A stretch of 64,000 nucleotides of DNA from Halobacillus halophilus DSM 2266 (GCF_000284515.1 NC_017668.1:1116001-1180000), one strand, 5' to 3'; numbered from the stretch's first letter, positions 52,662 through 62,052 are shown. Notes: generated by a model not told the origin, from the sequence alone. A program made the numbers and translations.

Positions 52662-53297
52662 TCAGTCCGACGCACTTGAAGAACGGGCGGAATCTGACCA
52701 TAGCCTGGCAATTGGCCGCGCCCAGAAGTAAGACCATTGGATAAAGGGTCCTAACAATAATGCGACGATCAGTGTTCCTATGCCCACTGGTGCGCCTAAA
52801 AGATAACCGACAAAAGCCATCGCTGATTCTGCTATAATCCGAATAAAGCCTTTGGACTGTTTGGTTTTTTCATTCATAATCATCATAAAGTGGTCGAGCG
52901 GGATCCGCGGGAAGGGTGTGCGTAAATAAACAGCAACGCCCATTGCTGTAGCAAGCAATCCCAGGGAAAAGGTTCCCCACTGAGTCCACCATACTTCATA
53001 ATTTGCGTTTTCAAGCATCCCGTATAAAAACAGATCTACGGTCCGTCCCCTTATAATAATGGGGATGAGAGATTCATACTGCGGGCGTTTTTTTTCAAGC
53101 CACGCATTGAGCAGCAGTAAAATCACAAAAGCTGCAATCATAACGGATCCTACCGTAATCGGAAAGCGCATAGATAGACCTACAGCTATACTATCGGCAG
53201 GTCCTACTCCCAAACCAGATTTAATAATCAGGGCAAGCCCCAGACTGGAGATTACGAGCCCGCCTGCATAAATGATAAATAAGTAGAGATACTTCAT
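52662..53297 (-). CDS. YczE/YitT-like membrane protein
   Basis: 211 residues with about six hydrophobic segments. AGGLVISSLGLALIIKSGLGVGPADSIAVGLS at the N-terminus and the PLDHFMMIMNEKTKQS region match the YczE-type DUF6198/YitT-like family. Function unknown; YczE affects surfactin production in B. subtilis. AGAAGGAG precedes ATG 53297. Confidence 0.72.
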   Translation of the reverse strand: MKYLYLFIIYAGGLVISSLGLALIIKSGLGVGPADSIAVGLSMRFPITVGSVMIAAFVILLLLNAWLEKKRPQYESLIPIIIRGRTVDLFLYGMLENANYEVWWTQWGTFSLGLLATAMGVAVYLRTPFPRIPLDHFMMIMNEKTKQSKGFIRIIAESAMAFVGYLLGAPVGIGTLIVALLLGPFIQWSYFWARPIARLWSDSARSSSASD

Positions 53298-53447
53298 GTC
53301 AGACTCCTTCTTCTATCAGTCAAACTCGTGCTTCATTTATCATATACGCTGCTATTATAGATGTAAAGCAGTCTGCGGGCACGGTTAGGTTTTCTATTCA
53401 GGAAGACGGGAATAATGAGAAATAGCAGATAAAAGGAGGATTTTTAC

Positions 53448-54206
53448 ATGCAGTATGCTATTGTTACCGGAACATCACGTGGACTTGGTGAGTCCATTGC
53501 GAAACAGTTTATAGAAAAAAATGTTCACTTAATCTCTGTATCAAGAAACGAAAATAAGTCTTTACAGAAGCTGGCTGATGAAAGAAAGGTGAGCTATACT
53601 CACATTTCCTGTGACTTGAGTGACCCTGGCCAATTGGAGGAAGGTCTAGAGAAAATTGTTAATGAAGCTTTTCACGAAGATACCCACTATGTATATCTGG
53701 TAAATAATGCAGGAGTGATTGAGCCAATTAACCCGGTGGGAGAATTAGAGCCTGCTTCTGTTCAAAAGCATTTTCAGGTAAATGTGACAGCTCCTGTACT
53801 TTTGATTAATCGTTGTCTGGCAGAAGCGAATAAAAAAGAAATCGGGACCTCGATTATTAATATCACTTCCGGTGCAGCTGAACGTCCGGTTCACGGGTGG
53901 AGTACATATAGCAGTGCAAAAGCGGCTATTAATCGATTTACTTCCACCCTTGCGTTGGAGCAGGAAGGGAACAAGCATGTTATATTGGCTTTCAGCCCAG
54001 GAGTCATGGACACGGATATGCAAGGAGAAATACGTGCCTCTTCTAAAGAGGAGTTCAAAGACGTAGATAAATTTAAACAGATGAAGGAAGAAGGTCAGCT
54101 GAGATCCCCTCATGAAGTAGCATCCATTCTTATGGATCTGATCAATGAACCTAAAGAGATCGAGAATGGAAAAGTGTACAAAGTATACGATTTGGTTAAT
54201 GAATAA
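53448..54206 (+). CDS. Short-chain dehydrogenase, benzil-reductase (YueD)-like
   Basis: 252 residues. GTSRGLG at residue 8, NNAGVIEPINPVG at about 88 and the catalytic set S...Y...K in SGAAERPVHGWSTYSSAKAA. It resembles the sepiapterin/benzil-reductase branch to which YueD belongs. AAAGGAGG upstream, own terminator. Confidence 0.8.
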   Translation: MQYAIVTGTSRGLGESIAKQFIEKNVHLISVSRNENKSLQKLADERKVSYTHISCDLSDPGQLEEGLEKIVNEAFHEDTHYVYLVNNAGVIEPINPVGELEPASVQKHFQVNVTAPVLLINRCLAEANKKEIGTSIINITSGAAERPVHGWSTYSSAKAAINRFTSTLALEQEGNKHVILAFSPGVMDTDMQGEIRASSKEEFKDVDKFKQMKEEGQLRSPHEVASILMDLINEPKEIENGKVYKVYDLVNE

Positions 54207-54214
54207 ACCAGCAG

Positions 54215-54243
54215 AAAGGACGGCTCAGCCCGTCCTTTTGTTT
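54215..54243 (+). terminator. Intrinsic terminator
   Basis: AAAGGACGG and CCGTCCTTTT pair around CTCAGC. Confidence 0.75.
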
Positions 54244-54260
54244 GGTGTATGCAGGTGCAG

Positions 54261-55241
54261 TTAATACTCTATCATCTGAATGGAAGCTTTTTGACCGGAA
54301 GCCTGAATGGCAGCCTTACCACCGATAGGAAAAGTGAACTGCGGCGTAGTATGACCGAAGCTCGCCTGAGCAATGACCGGGATGTTTGAGAGTTCCTGCT
54401 TCGATTTAATGATCGCGTGGATGTGATCCAGGCTAACGTTCGATTTTTTTTGGAACCGGCCGATGACAAGTCCTTTCACTTGATCAAACCCAGGCTGATG
54501 AATGAGGGACTGCAGATCACGGTCAAAGGTTTGTGGAATGGTCATTTCATCATCCTCAAGAAAAAGAATCGTGTTATCAAGTGCAGGCATGAATTCGGTC
54601 CCATGAAGAAGATTTAATGTACATAAATTCCCTCCAAGCGTTCTTCCTGCGGCCGATCCTTCATTGATCACAGCATAGCCTTCATTTGTATAAAATTGAC
54701 GATTCTCTTGATCGAGGAACCAGCGGTCGTCACTCCAATGGTCCGCTTGCTCTATAAAGTAAGGAGTTGTTTGAGTAAACATCTGGCGAAAGTGATCCCA
54801 CGTGTATTCAATTCCTTTTTTCATGCCGAATGTAGAAAAGTGGGGACCGTTATAGGTAACGAGTCCAGTTTTTTGGTAAATGGCATTTGAAAGAATCGTA
54901 ATATCTGAAAAGCCGCAGAAGATTTTTGGGTTTTGGCGGATCAATTCATAATCCAGATAACGCAGCAGCTGATTGCTGTCAAAACCTCCAATCGTAGTAA
55001 GGATCATGGTAACGCGCTCGTCGTTGAAAGCTTCGTGAAGATCAGCGACTCTTTTTTCAATGGATTCAGAAAGCCCAGAATCATCGTTGATCTCTGCATA
55101 TGTACTATAACTAACACGGACATCAAGCTGTTCCAAGCGCTGAATCGCAAGTTTGCGCTGATCTTCGGCAATAATAGATAAGCTCTCGGCAGGGGATACA
55201 ACCCGTATTTCATCCCCTTGTTTTAATTTGTCTGGAAACAT
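54261..55241 (-). CDS. S66-family serine peptidase, LD-carboxypeptidase/MccF-like
   Basis: 326 residues. The S66 nucleophile is Ser112 in IFCGFSDITIL; the acid Glu in ILFLEDDEMT and the His in ASFGHTTPQ complete the Ser-Glu-His set. S66 enzymes either cut muropeptides at the L-D bond (LdcA) or inactivate microcin C-type nucleotide peptides (MccF). Length (about 330) and the LEDDE motif are closer to MccF. GGGAGGAATTTT precedes ATG 55241. Confidence 0.85.
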   Translation of the reverse strand: MFPDKLKQGDEIRVVSPAESLSIIAEDQRKLAIQRLEQLDVRVSYSTYAEINDDSGLSESIEKRVADLHEAFNDERVTMILTTIGGFDSNQLLRYLDYELIRQNPKIFCGFSDITILSNAIYQKTGLVTYNGPHFSTFGMKKGIEYTWDHFRQMFTQTTPYFIEQADHWSDDRWFLDQENRQFYTNEGYAVINEGSAAGRTLGGNLCTLNLLHGTEFMPALDNTILFLEDDEMTIPQTFDRDLQSLIHQPGFDQVKGLVIGRFQKKSNVSLDHIHAIIKSKQELSNIPVIAQASFGHTTPQFTFPIGGKAAIQASGQKASIQMIEY

Positions 55242-55287
55242 AAAATTCCTCCCTTTCCTGGATGCGCTTTATTTCTGTTGATTTTTT

Positions 55288-55878
55288 ATAAGAAGCTTAT
55301 TACATAATAGGGCCGCTTACTGTAAGACCCAGTTTCGAGATATCTTGGGTCCGTTACGATATGAGCAGCGGGCTGGTGGGGAAATAACTCGCTTTCCTAT
55401 GGGGGAACGGTGAGCTTCCTCGCTCGTTTTCACTCCCTGCGGGATCTCACCTAGTTCCTTCTCCCATGGGAGTCTCGCCATTTCCCCACCAACCCAGCCA
55501 CAGGAGAATAACGAACCCTTTCAGAAGAGAGAATGCTCTTCTTCTAAATAGGTCCTAAATGCTTCGATGATAAGCTATTTCACATCGTTTTAGCATGAAA
55601 TACACTCTTCATCCCATCCTTTTTTCTCGTCAAGCAACCAGTGTATTTAGTGGTTTCGAATGTCTGATTCGGCCAGGTCCGGAGGGGGACGATGCAGACT
55701 CCTGCGGGATGAACATGATCGGTAAGATCCCGGAAGGCGAAGCCTGAGGAAGCTTACCACATGCCCGCGGAAAGCGAAATCGTCCCCCGAAGGACCTTCC
55801 TCATAACCAATATCTCGAAATTAAGTCATACAGAAAAGGGAGCTTAACTTTATAATCAACAAGGAAGTTTAACGAGCT
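55288..55878. repeat. Composite intergenic repeat R7 (interior inverted)
   Basis: Left end from 55308 (TAGGGCCGCTTACTG, then a core with one change), right end 55811-55845. Module B reversed at 55369-55496 (arms GGCTGGTGGGGAAAT / ATTTCCCCACCAACC), module A forward at 55673-55798 (arms AGGTCCGGAGGGGGACGAT / ATCGTCCCCCGAAGGACCT). Order B-A, as in R6, the opposite of R1. Best copy to see the inner paired arm CATGATCGGTAAG/CTTACCACATG. Confidence 0.9.
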
Positions 55879-55933
55879 ATTAATAAAAGTGCGAAGGGGG
55901 CATTAGCTAATAGTAGGTCTTAGTGTACTTTAC

Positions 55934-56455
55934 CTATTTAAGCTGATAGGTAAGTACAATCATCCCATCATCGAACTTTTCTGTCTTTAATAAATCGAGC
56001 TGCTGCTCTTTTTGATGCGGCTTGAACAGAGAAATCCCGCTGCCGATTAAGGTGGGCTGGATCGCCAGGTGGTATTCATCAATAAGCCCCATGCTTACAA
56101 AATGGTCAATCAACTGTGCTCCGCCAACTAGCCAGATATTTTTATCTGCTTTTAATACATTCAACAGCGGAAGAATTTGTTCGGGTTGAATGAAGGTGGC
56201 ATAGGAATCGTGACCTTCTTTCGTACGGCTTACGACATAGACATCTTTGTATTGATAAGGAAACTCGCTCGTTAATTCAAGAATTTGTTCGTAGGTTTTT
56301 CTCCCCAGGATCACGGTGTCCATTTGATTGAAAAACGTTTCAAATCCATAATCGGTTCCACTCTCCTGTCCATCCCACAGCCAGTCAATCGAACCGTCTT
56401 CTCTGGAAATGTAACCATCCAGACTTTGCGCAATGTATAACACGACCTTCCCCAT
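55934..56455 (-). CDS. Dihydrofolate reductase/RibD-C family protein
   Basis: 173 residues from ATG 56455, AAAGGA about 10 bases before; the longer upstream frame has no start signal. KVVLYIAQSLDGYISREDGSIDWL at the N-terminus and NIWLVGGAQLIDHFVSMGLIDEYHLAIQP for the NADPH part are typical of the YwjB/YyaP-type RibD-C domain. It is a probable oxidoreductase, not true DHFR (about 160). Next to R7. Confidence 0.82.
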   Translation of the reverse strand: MGKVVLYIAQSLDGYISREDGSIDWLWDGQESGTDYGFETFFNQMDTVILGRKTYEQILELTSEFPYQYKDVYVVSRTKEGHDSYATFIQPEQILPLLNVLKADKNIWLVGGAQLIDHFVSMGLIDEYHLAIQPTLIGSGISLFKPHQKEQQLDLLKTEKFDDGMIVLTYQLK

Positions 56456-56725
56456 GATGAACCATCCTTTCTGAATTTTCTTGCAATACTGTTCCCGTTC
56501 ATCATATAATAATTGAAGATGAAATAGAAGGGACTGACGTTTAAAGCGATGAAGTACTAATCCTGTCACTATACGAGTATGTAAATAAGAAATTTTACTC
56601 GTTCCAGATACAGGATTAGTCTGTCTTTCTTTAAACGTACGGCTTATGGGCACCTCTATGGTTTTTTTGAGGATGGCCGAAGCAGCAGACTAAGACTTCT
56701 CTGGAGCGTACAGGGAGGTCTATTT

Positions 56726-58308
56726 ATGTTATTGATGAATGCCAGAAATATTCATTATTCGATCGGTGAACGAACATTGCTGGATATAAAGGAATTAGCT
56801 ATTCACGAAGGGGAAAAGATCGGTTTAGTCGGAAGGAACGGTCAGGGGAAGACGATGCTCCTCCGCTACTTAACCGGAGAACTGGATATTCTTCCTCAAG
56901 TGAAGTGGTACACAGCGTATGACCGATTAGAACAAATTGATAAGGAAACAAAGGAAGATCGTCAAAGCGGTGGTGAACGTACGCTTGCCAAGCTTGACGC
57001 TATCTTTCAGGATGCGGCCCAGCTGTTGTTTTTAGATGAACCGACGAATGATTTAGACTGGTCGCGGGTGGAAGCGTTAGAGGAGAGGCTGCAGAAGCAT
57101 CCCGGCGCATGTGTGATCGTCTCTCATGACCGGACGCTCCTCGACCGCACATGCGATAAAATCTGGGAACTCGAAAAAGGCAAACTTAGAGAGTTTAATG
57201 GTAACTATACCTTTTATCTTCAACAAAAAGAACAGGAACGAGAGCAACAGATGGAAAAGCATCTACAGTACCTTCAGGAAAAGAAAAGAATTGAAAATCG
57301 GATTGAGCAAAAACGTACCCAATCCAAAGGGATGAGAAAGCCTCCAAAGCGTATGGGGAATTCTGAATGGCAGCTTGGTAAAAATAAAGCAGCGGCCAGA
57401 CAAAAGAAAGTGGAGCGAACAGGGAAAACTCTTGAACGCCGCCTGGATCGTTTAGAGCGTGCTGACAAACCGTTTGAATGGGATCAAGTGAAGCTGGAAA
57501 TAGACCACCTGTCTAAAATCCACAGTAAATATATCTGTCAGTTAAGAGAGGTAAATATCCAGGTTGGAAACAGATTTCTTTTTCACATAGACGATATTTT
57601 ACTGAAGACAGGTTCAAAGACCGCATTTATAGGCGCAAACGGAACTGGTAAATCTACTTTTCTGAAGCATTTGCTTGATCATCATAAAGAATTGTTTCCA
57701 AAAGGAGTTAACACAGAATATTTTCATCAGAACATGGGAGCACTTCCAGAGGAGGAGACGGTTTTAGGCTATGTATCGAAAACGAGTCGTTTAGAAGAGT
57801 CCATGATTCGGATTATTCTCGCGAGACTCAGATTTTATGAGCAGGATATCCATAAAAAATTCAGGTATTAAGCGGTGGAGAGCGAGTAAAGCTTGTTCTA
57901 GCCAGGATGCTGGTCAGTGAAGCACAGCTGCTTATATTAGATGAACCGACCAATCATTTGGATATAGAGGCAATTGAAGCTTTGGAAAAATTAGTGCAGG
58001 ATTATCCGGGAACGATTCTGTATGTCACCCATGACCGGACGTTTGTGGAGAAAACAGCGGATCAGTTATGGATCATCGAACAGGAAAAACTGAACTATTT
58101 TGATGGAACATGGCAAGAATGGCAGGAAGCCTTGAATCAACCACAGAAAGCAGAGGAAGACGTGTACAATTTGATGACTCTCGAAATTAAACTGTCCGAA
58201 CTGATTAGTCGATTAAGTATGCCCGGAATGAATGAAGACCGAAAGCTTCTCGAAAAGGAATATGCAAACACTTTAGAACTTTTAAAGAAATTAAAAACAG
58301 GACACTAG
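56726..58308 (+). pseudogene. ABC-F ribosome-protection-type protein, frameshifted
   Basis: Two ABC domains in one polypeptide without membrane segments. N-terminal domain: Walker A GRNGQGKTM near residue 37, signature QSGGERTLAK, DEPTNDLDW. Long basic linker with KPPKRMGNSEWQLGKNKAA, as in Vga/VmlR-type proteins. Second domain: GANGTGKSTF, then the frame is broken: KFRY and a stop at 57871, while SGGERVKLVLARML and DEPTNHLDIEA continue to 58308 in the -1 frame. The likely cause is one lost T at about 57855-57862 (AAAAAATTCAG for AAAAAATTTCAG). Size would be 527 residues. Such proteins give resistance to lincosamide/pleuromutilin-type drugs in known cases. Confidence 0.88.
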
Positions 58309-58326
58309 ATGAAACTTTTTCATACT

Positions 58327-58363
58327 TAATAAGCCCTTCTGTTCATGGACAGAAGGGCTTATT
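58327..58363. terminator. Perfect hairpin between ABC-F gene and small ORF
   Basis: AATAAGCCCTTCTGT-type arm and ACAGAAGGGCTTATT around a short loop; only TATATC follows, no U tract. Confidence 0.6.
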
Positions 58364-58380
58364 ATATCTGACACTCATGT

Positions 58381-58485
58381 TCACTTCTTATTGTTATTCC
58401 TTTTTAGAAGAACAAGTATGAACACGAGAAACAGTGCTGCTACACTTATAGCCATAATAATGATTGAAATAAATAAAGAATTCAT
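58381..58485 (-). CDS. Small single-pass membrane protein, 34 residues
   Basis: Minus-strand frame with AAGGAGG 7 bases before ATG 58485. It codes for MNSLFISIIIMAISVAALF..., one hydrophobic helix (residues 3-27) and a basic tail (LLKRNNNKK), the usual plan of a small inner-membrane protein. It lies between the broken ABC-F gene and R8, so it is an independent gene. Function unknown. Confidence 0.7.
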   Translation of the reverse strand: MNSLFISIIIMAISVAALFLVFILVLLKRNNNKK

Positions 58486-58610
58486 TCTTCGACCTCCTTA
58501 TTATTCTTCTTTTAACTTTTTCCTTTGGAGACTTGTTCACTCTCTCTATGGAAGTACAGAAGAGCTGGATAATCCCCATCCAGCTTTCAATTGGAATGTA
58601 TTTTTCGCCC

Positions 58611-59204
58611 CTCTTAAACCTGCCAAATTGATTTTAAAGTAAGGCTCCCTTTTCTGTAAGACTCAGTTTCGAGATAAATGGGTCCTTTACTAAAATGAGG
58701 ATAAGGGTTGGTTGGGAAATAATTCGCTTTCCTGTGGGGGAACTGGTGAGCCTCCTCAGTCGTTTCACTCCTTGCGGGGTCTCCCCTAGATCCTCCTCCC
58801 ACGGGAGTCTCATCATTTCCCCACCAACCCAACGATATCTAGTGAACGGACCCTGCTATAGGAGACAGGAGCCATGCTGCATTTGCCTCTAATGCTTCTA
58901 TAACAAGGTTCCTACACGTAAACAAACATTAAAACTCAGGGTGGATTATAGATGATCCTTGTTCATTGGAAGGTGTTTATTCAGAGAATTTCGAGCGCTC
59001 CGTGATCGCATAGGGGCGGAAGGGAACGGCGAAGACTCCTGCGGGATGAACATGATCGGTGAGATCCCGCAGGGCTGTTAAGCCCGAGGAAGCTCAGCAC
59101 ATGCCCGCGGAAAGCGAGCCGTTCCCTGGAGACCCTTTCTCCAGACAATATCTCGAAACTGAGTCTTACACAATCCGGTCTGTTTGTTGAATAAGCCTTT
59201 TATG
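58611..59204. repeat. Composite intergenic repeat R8 (reversed copy)
   Basis: Reverse complement of the R1 plan: GGCTCCC-type end (58643, then the exact 19-base core within GTAAGACTCAGTTTCGAGAT) on the left, module B reversed (58707-58831), module A forward (59008-59145, with arms GGGAACGGCGA / GCCGTTCCC and an extra AAGCCCGAGG), right end 59153-59181 of the GACCGGATTG type. The inner sequence CCTGCTATAGGAG...CATGCTGCAT, shared with R2, shows that R2 lost its module A part. Confidence 0.9.
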
Positions 59205-59236
59205 AGAAATTATCATTACTTGTCACTAGAGCTTTG

Positions 59237-60424
59237 TTATTTTAGCAGTCTCTTTGATAATGGGTAAATGCCGATGCTTTGAATAATAAGAGAGAGCAGC
59301 ACGGCTGCAAATGTTAATGAAAGTAAGACATCTGTTCTCTCTCCTCCCTGAGTGGAAAGGCTTAAAATAAGAAAAACAGACATGGTTCCTTTTAAACCCG
59401 ACCAGCTAAGAAGAAAAGACTTCCGCCAGCCGATTTTCTGCCGCCATTTCGGAAAGACTTGCGTCGTTCCAGCTATGATGATAAAGCGCACAATAATTGA
59501 GGCAAGAAAAATCAAAATAGCCAGCCACCAGTAATTAAAGGACAGATGGTCAGCAGATACAATACCAATCAGTAAAAATAATAAAGAAAGAATAGAGATT
59601 TCTACAATGCCCCAGAAATTATCGAGCGATTCACGGAAGTGATCTTCCTTAATTGTCCGGCCAAACTCAAAGGATAGCATAATCCCAGCGAATACCGTGG
59701 CTAATACCCCGGATAAATCCAAGAATTCAGCAAGGTTGAAAATGCCATAAGCTACTACAATGCTGAGCATTACCTGATATTCTTTATGATGGGTAAAATG
59801 AATAGCTTTACTGAACAGCCAGCCGAATAATAATCCAACGAAAATGCCACCAAGCGAGACAAGCAGGAACTCTCCTAAAAAGAAGCTGAAAGAAAAGGGC
59901 TCATTATTAAGGAAAATACCTGATACCACAGAGAAGATGACAATGCTGGTCCCGTCATTAATTAAGGACTCTCCTTCCACTACGTCTGCCATCATTTCGT
60001 CTCCGGAGGACTGCTTTAAAATGGAGGCCACGGATACCGGGTCTGTAGGTGTCAGCATGGCGGCAATTAAGATCGCCCCTGCAAACGACATGGATATAAA
60101 CGGTGTGCTCATGATAAAAATGATGGAACCTAGCAGAATAACTGTAAGTATAAGGCCAATCGTTGCAAAGAAACCGATAATACCTCCATTCTCTTTGAGA
60201 GCAGAGGGAGGAAAGCGATAAGCAGAAATGAACAAAAGACCAGGCAAAAATATATGGTAAATTAAGTTTTCGGTAACCTCTATAGAGGAAAAGTAGGGAA
60301 TAAAGAAAAGGCCAATCCCTATCAAGGTCAGAATAGGGGGCACGGGTAGATCTTCTTTCTTCTTATCTATTGTGAAAATAAGGTAGCCAATGAACAATAA
60401 TACGATATACGGTGTGGTATGCAT
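59237..60424 (-). CDS. CPA1-type cation/proton antiporter
   Basis: 395 residues and about 12 membrane segments. Ion-site stretches AAMLTPTDPVSVASILKQSS (about residues 120-138) and VVEGESLINDGTSIVIFSVV (about 148-167) are typical of NhaP/CPA1. No cytoplasmic tail, unlike the antiporter at 4.3 kb. It would export Na+ or K+ for H+. GGAGGGA precedes ATG 60424. Confidence 0.88.
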   Translation of the reverse strand: MHTTPYIVLLFIGYLIFTIDKKKEDLPVPPILTLIGIGLFFIPYFSSIEVTENLIYHIFLPGLLFISAYRFPPSALKENGGIIGFFATIGLILTVILLGSIIFIMSTPFISMSFAGAILIAAMLTPTDPVSVASILKQSSGDEMMADVVEGESLINDGTSIVIFSVVSGIFLNNEPFSFSFFLGEFLLVSLGGIFVGLLFGWLFSKAIHFTHHKEYQVMLSIVVAYGIFNLAEFLDLSGVLATVFAGIMLSFEFGRTIKEDHFRESLDNFWGIVEISILSLLFLLIGIVSADHLSFNYWWLAILIFLASIIVRFIIIAGTTQVFPKWRQKIGWRKSFLLSWSGLKGTMSVFLILSLSTQGGERTDVLLSLTFAAVLLSLIIQSIGIYPLSKRLLK

Positions 60425-60640
60425 ATAGGGATCCCTCCAAACTACTGCTGCTTAACCTTAGAATAGACCAGAGATGTAATTATTCAAAGTGAAATTTCGC
60501 CTTCTCATAAATAATATTGAACGATTCTGACTTGTTCAAATCTGTATGGATAGCCATTAGTAAAAAATACCACGATAATGGTTTCATTAATCCTTATTTA
60601 TTCGAGTGTTGGCGATGTGGTTAAAAAACACACTATATAA

Positions 60641-60676
60641 AAAGACCTTCCTCATCTGTATAAAAGGAAGGTCTTG
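60641..60676 (-). terminator. Terminator of the EamA gene
   Basis: On the minus strand AAGACCTTCC and GGAAGGTCTT pair and TTTTATAT follows. Between it and 60425 no gene is visible. Confidence 0.8.
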
Positions 60677-60679
60677 AGT

Positions 60680-61552
60680 TTACGCTTTGGAATGCTGCGC
60701 TTTAGCATTTTGATTATTTTTAAGGAACATATAAAAGGATGCTCCGAAGATCGTTACATAGCCGAGAATACTGAGCCAATCAGGCACCTGTCCAAATAGG
60801 AAGATACTGATCAGGGCGGAATAAACCACTGTGGAATAGAAAAAGATTGAAATTTCTCTTGCAGGAGCAAATTTGTAAGCTATAGTTAAGCCAAACTGCC
60901 CTAGAGTAGCGAATCCGCCTGCAGAAAGCAGATAAATCCATTGTTTTAACGACATAGGTTCGTAAAAGGCTATGGTAAAAGGGAGAAGAGAAACCGTCGT
61001 AAAAAAAGAGAAGTAAAAGACAATGGTATAAAATTTCTCTTTATCCCCGAGTACACGCAGCAATGTGTAGGCACCTGCTGCAAAAACGGCTGAGAACACG
61101 CCGGCAAGATAGGGAATGAACTCTACAGAAAAGGCAGGCTTGATAATAAAAAGAGTACCGATAAAAGCAATAATAATAGATACGATTTGATACAGCCGTG
61201 CTCTTTCCTTCAAAAAGATAGCCGAAAATATAATGAGCAGAAACGGGCTCAGTTTATTCAGCATATCTGCATCGGAAAGGACCAGGTTATCTATGGCGTA
61301 AAAAAATAGGACCATTCCAATGGTACCCAGGGCCGAACGGGAAAGAAGAAGCTTTTGGTTTTCTTTTTTTCCGAACAAACGCTCTTTATTATACATCACA
61401 AATCCAAAAGCGATGACGGCTGAGACGAGATTCCGAAACAGTGTCTTTTGTACGGTTGGCACATCTCCTGATAATTTCACTAACGCGGCCATCATAGAAA
61501 ACCCGAATGCCGATATAAGCAGTAATAGAATTCCTTTATTGCGATCACTCAT
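60680..61552 (-). CDS. EamA/DMT-type exporter
   Basis: 290 residues from ATG 61552, with GGAGGA 7 bases before; the longer frame lacks a start signal. Ten hydrophobic segments in two EamA repeats (GILLLLISAFGFSMMAALVK; YLAGVFSAVFAAGAYTLLRV). Members export metabolites; no substrate can be given. SDR- and antiporter-type neighbours do not define it. Confidence 0.82.
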   Translation of the reverse strand: MSDRNKGILLLLISAFGFSMMAALVKLSGDVPTVQKTLFRNLVSAVIAFGFVMYNKERLFGKKENQKLLLSRSALGTIGMVLFFYAIDNLVLSDADMLNKLSPFLLIIFSAIFLKERARLYQIVSIIIAFIGTLFIIKPAFSVEFIPYLAGVFSAVFAAGAYTLLRVLGDKEKFYTIVFYFSFFTTVSLLPFTIAFYEPMSLKQWIYLLSAGGFATLGQFGLTIAYKFAPAREISIFFYSTVVYSALISIFLFGQVPDWLSILGYVTIFGASFYMFLKNNQNAKAQHSKA

Positions 61553-61738
61553 AATGGTTCCTCCAATTAGGATTAGGTTGTGCAAAATCACCTTTACCAT
61601 CCTAATATAAAAGAGTGTATAAGGAAAGCCATTCATATTCTTCATTCTCCATTAATTGACAAAAATAGACAAGATGATACGAATACGCAAGAATCGGGTA
61701 TAATGAAATAAGCATGGACTTAAGAAAGGAAGATTATT

Positions 61739-62011
61739 TTGTTTTATTCGCAGCCGATCGTGTGGCAGACCCGGGTCATTAAGGACAATCAACAAGTGTA
61801 CACAGAGGAACAATCAACATTAGATCTTTATGAATCTGAAGTGATTACTCCGACAGAAACGTATCGGCTGAAAGATATTTTTGATGTCTCTTATAAACCA
61901 TTTTCGGACAGTTATGGACTGTTGTACTTACACACCATTAAGGGAGTGAAAACGTATATGGTAAAAGAATCTCCTGAAGCGTGGATGGAGGCTTATCATC
62001 AATGGAAGTGA
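61739..62011 (+). CDS. Small protein of unknown function
   Basis: 90 residues from TTG 61739, with AAAGGA about 12 bases before. Beta-rich pattern (TRVIKDNQQVYTEEQSTLDL, YGLLYLHTIKGVKTYMVKES), no membrane segment. Not recognised. It is followed by a GNAT gene 41 bases later, probably in one transcript. Confidence 0.65.
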   Translation: MFYSQPIVWQTRVIKDNQQVYTEEQSTLDLYESEVITPTETYRLKDIFDVSYKPFSDSYGLLYLHTIKGVKTYMVKESPEAWMEAYHQWK

Positions 62012-62052
62012 AAATTCATACCACATCTTTTATATAATGGAGTGTGAGTCGA

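Noticed and set aside
58391-58642. 83-codon plus-strand ORF
   Set aside because: No ribosome site and antisense to the better-supported small membrane protein; its end enters R8.
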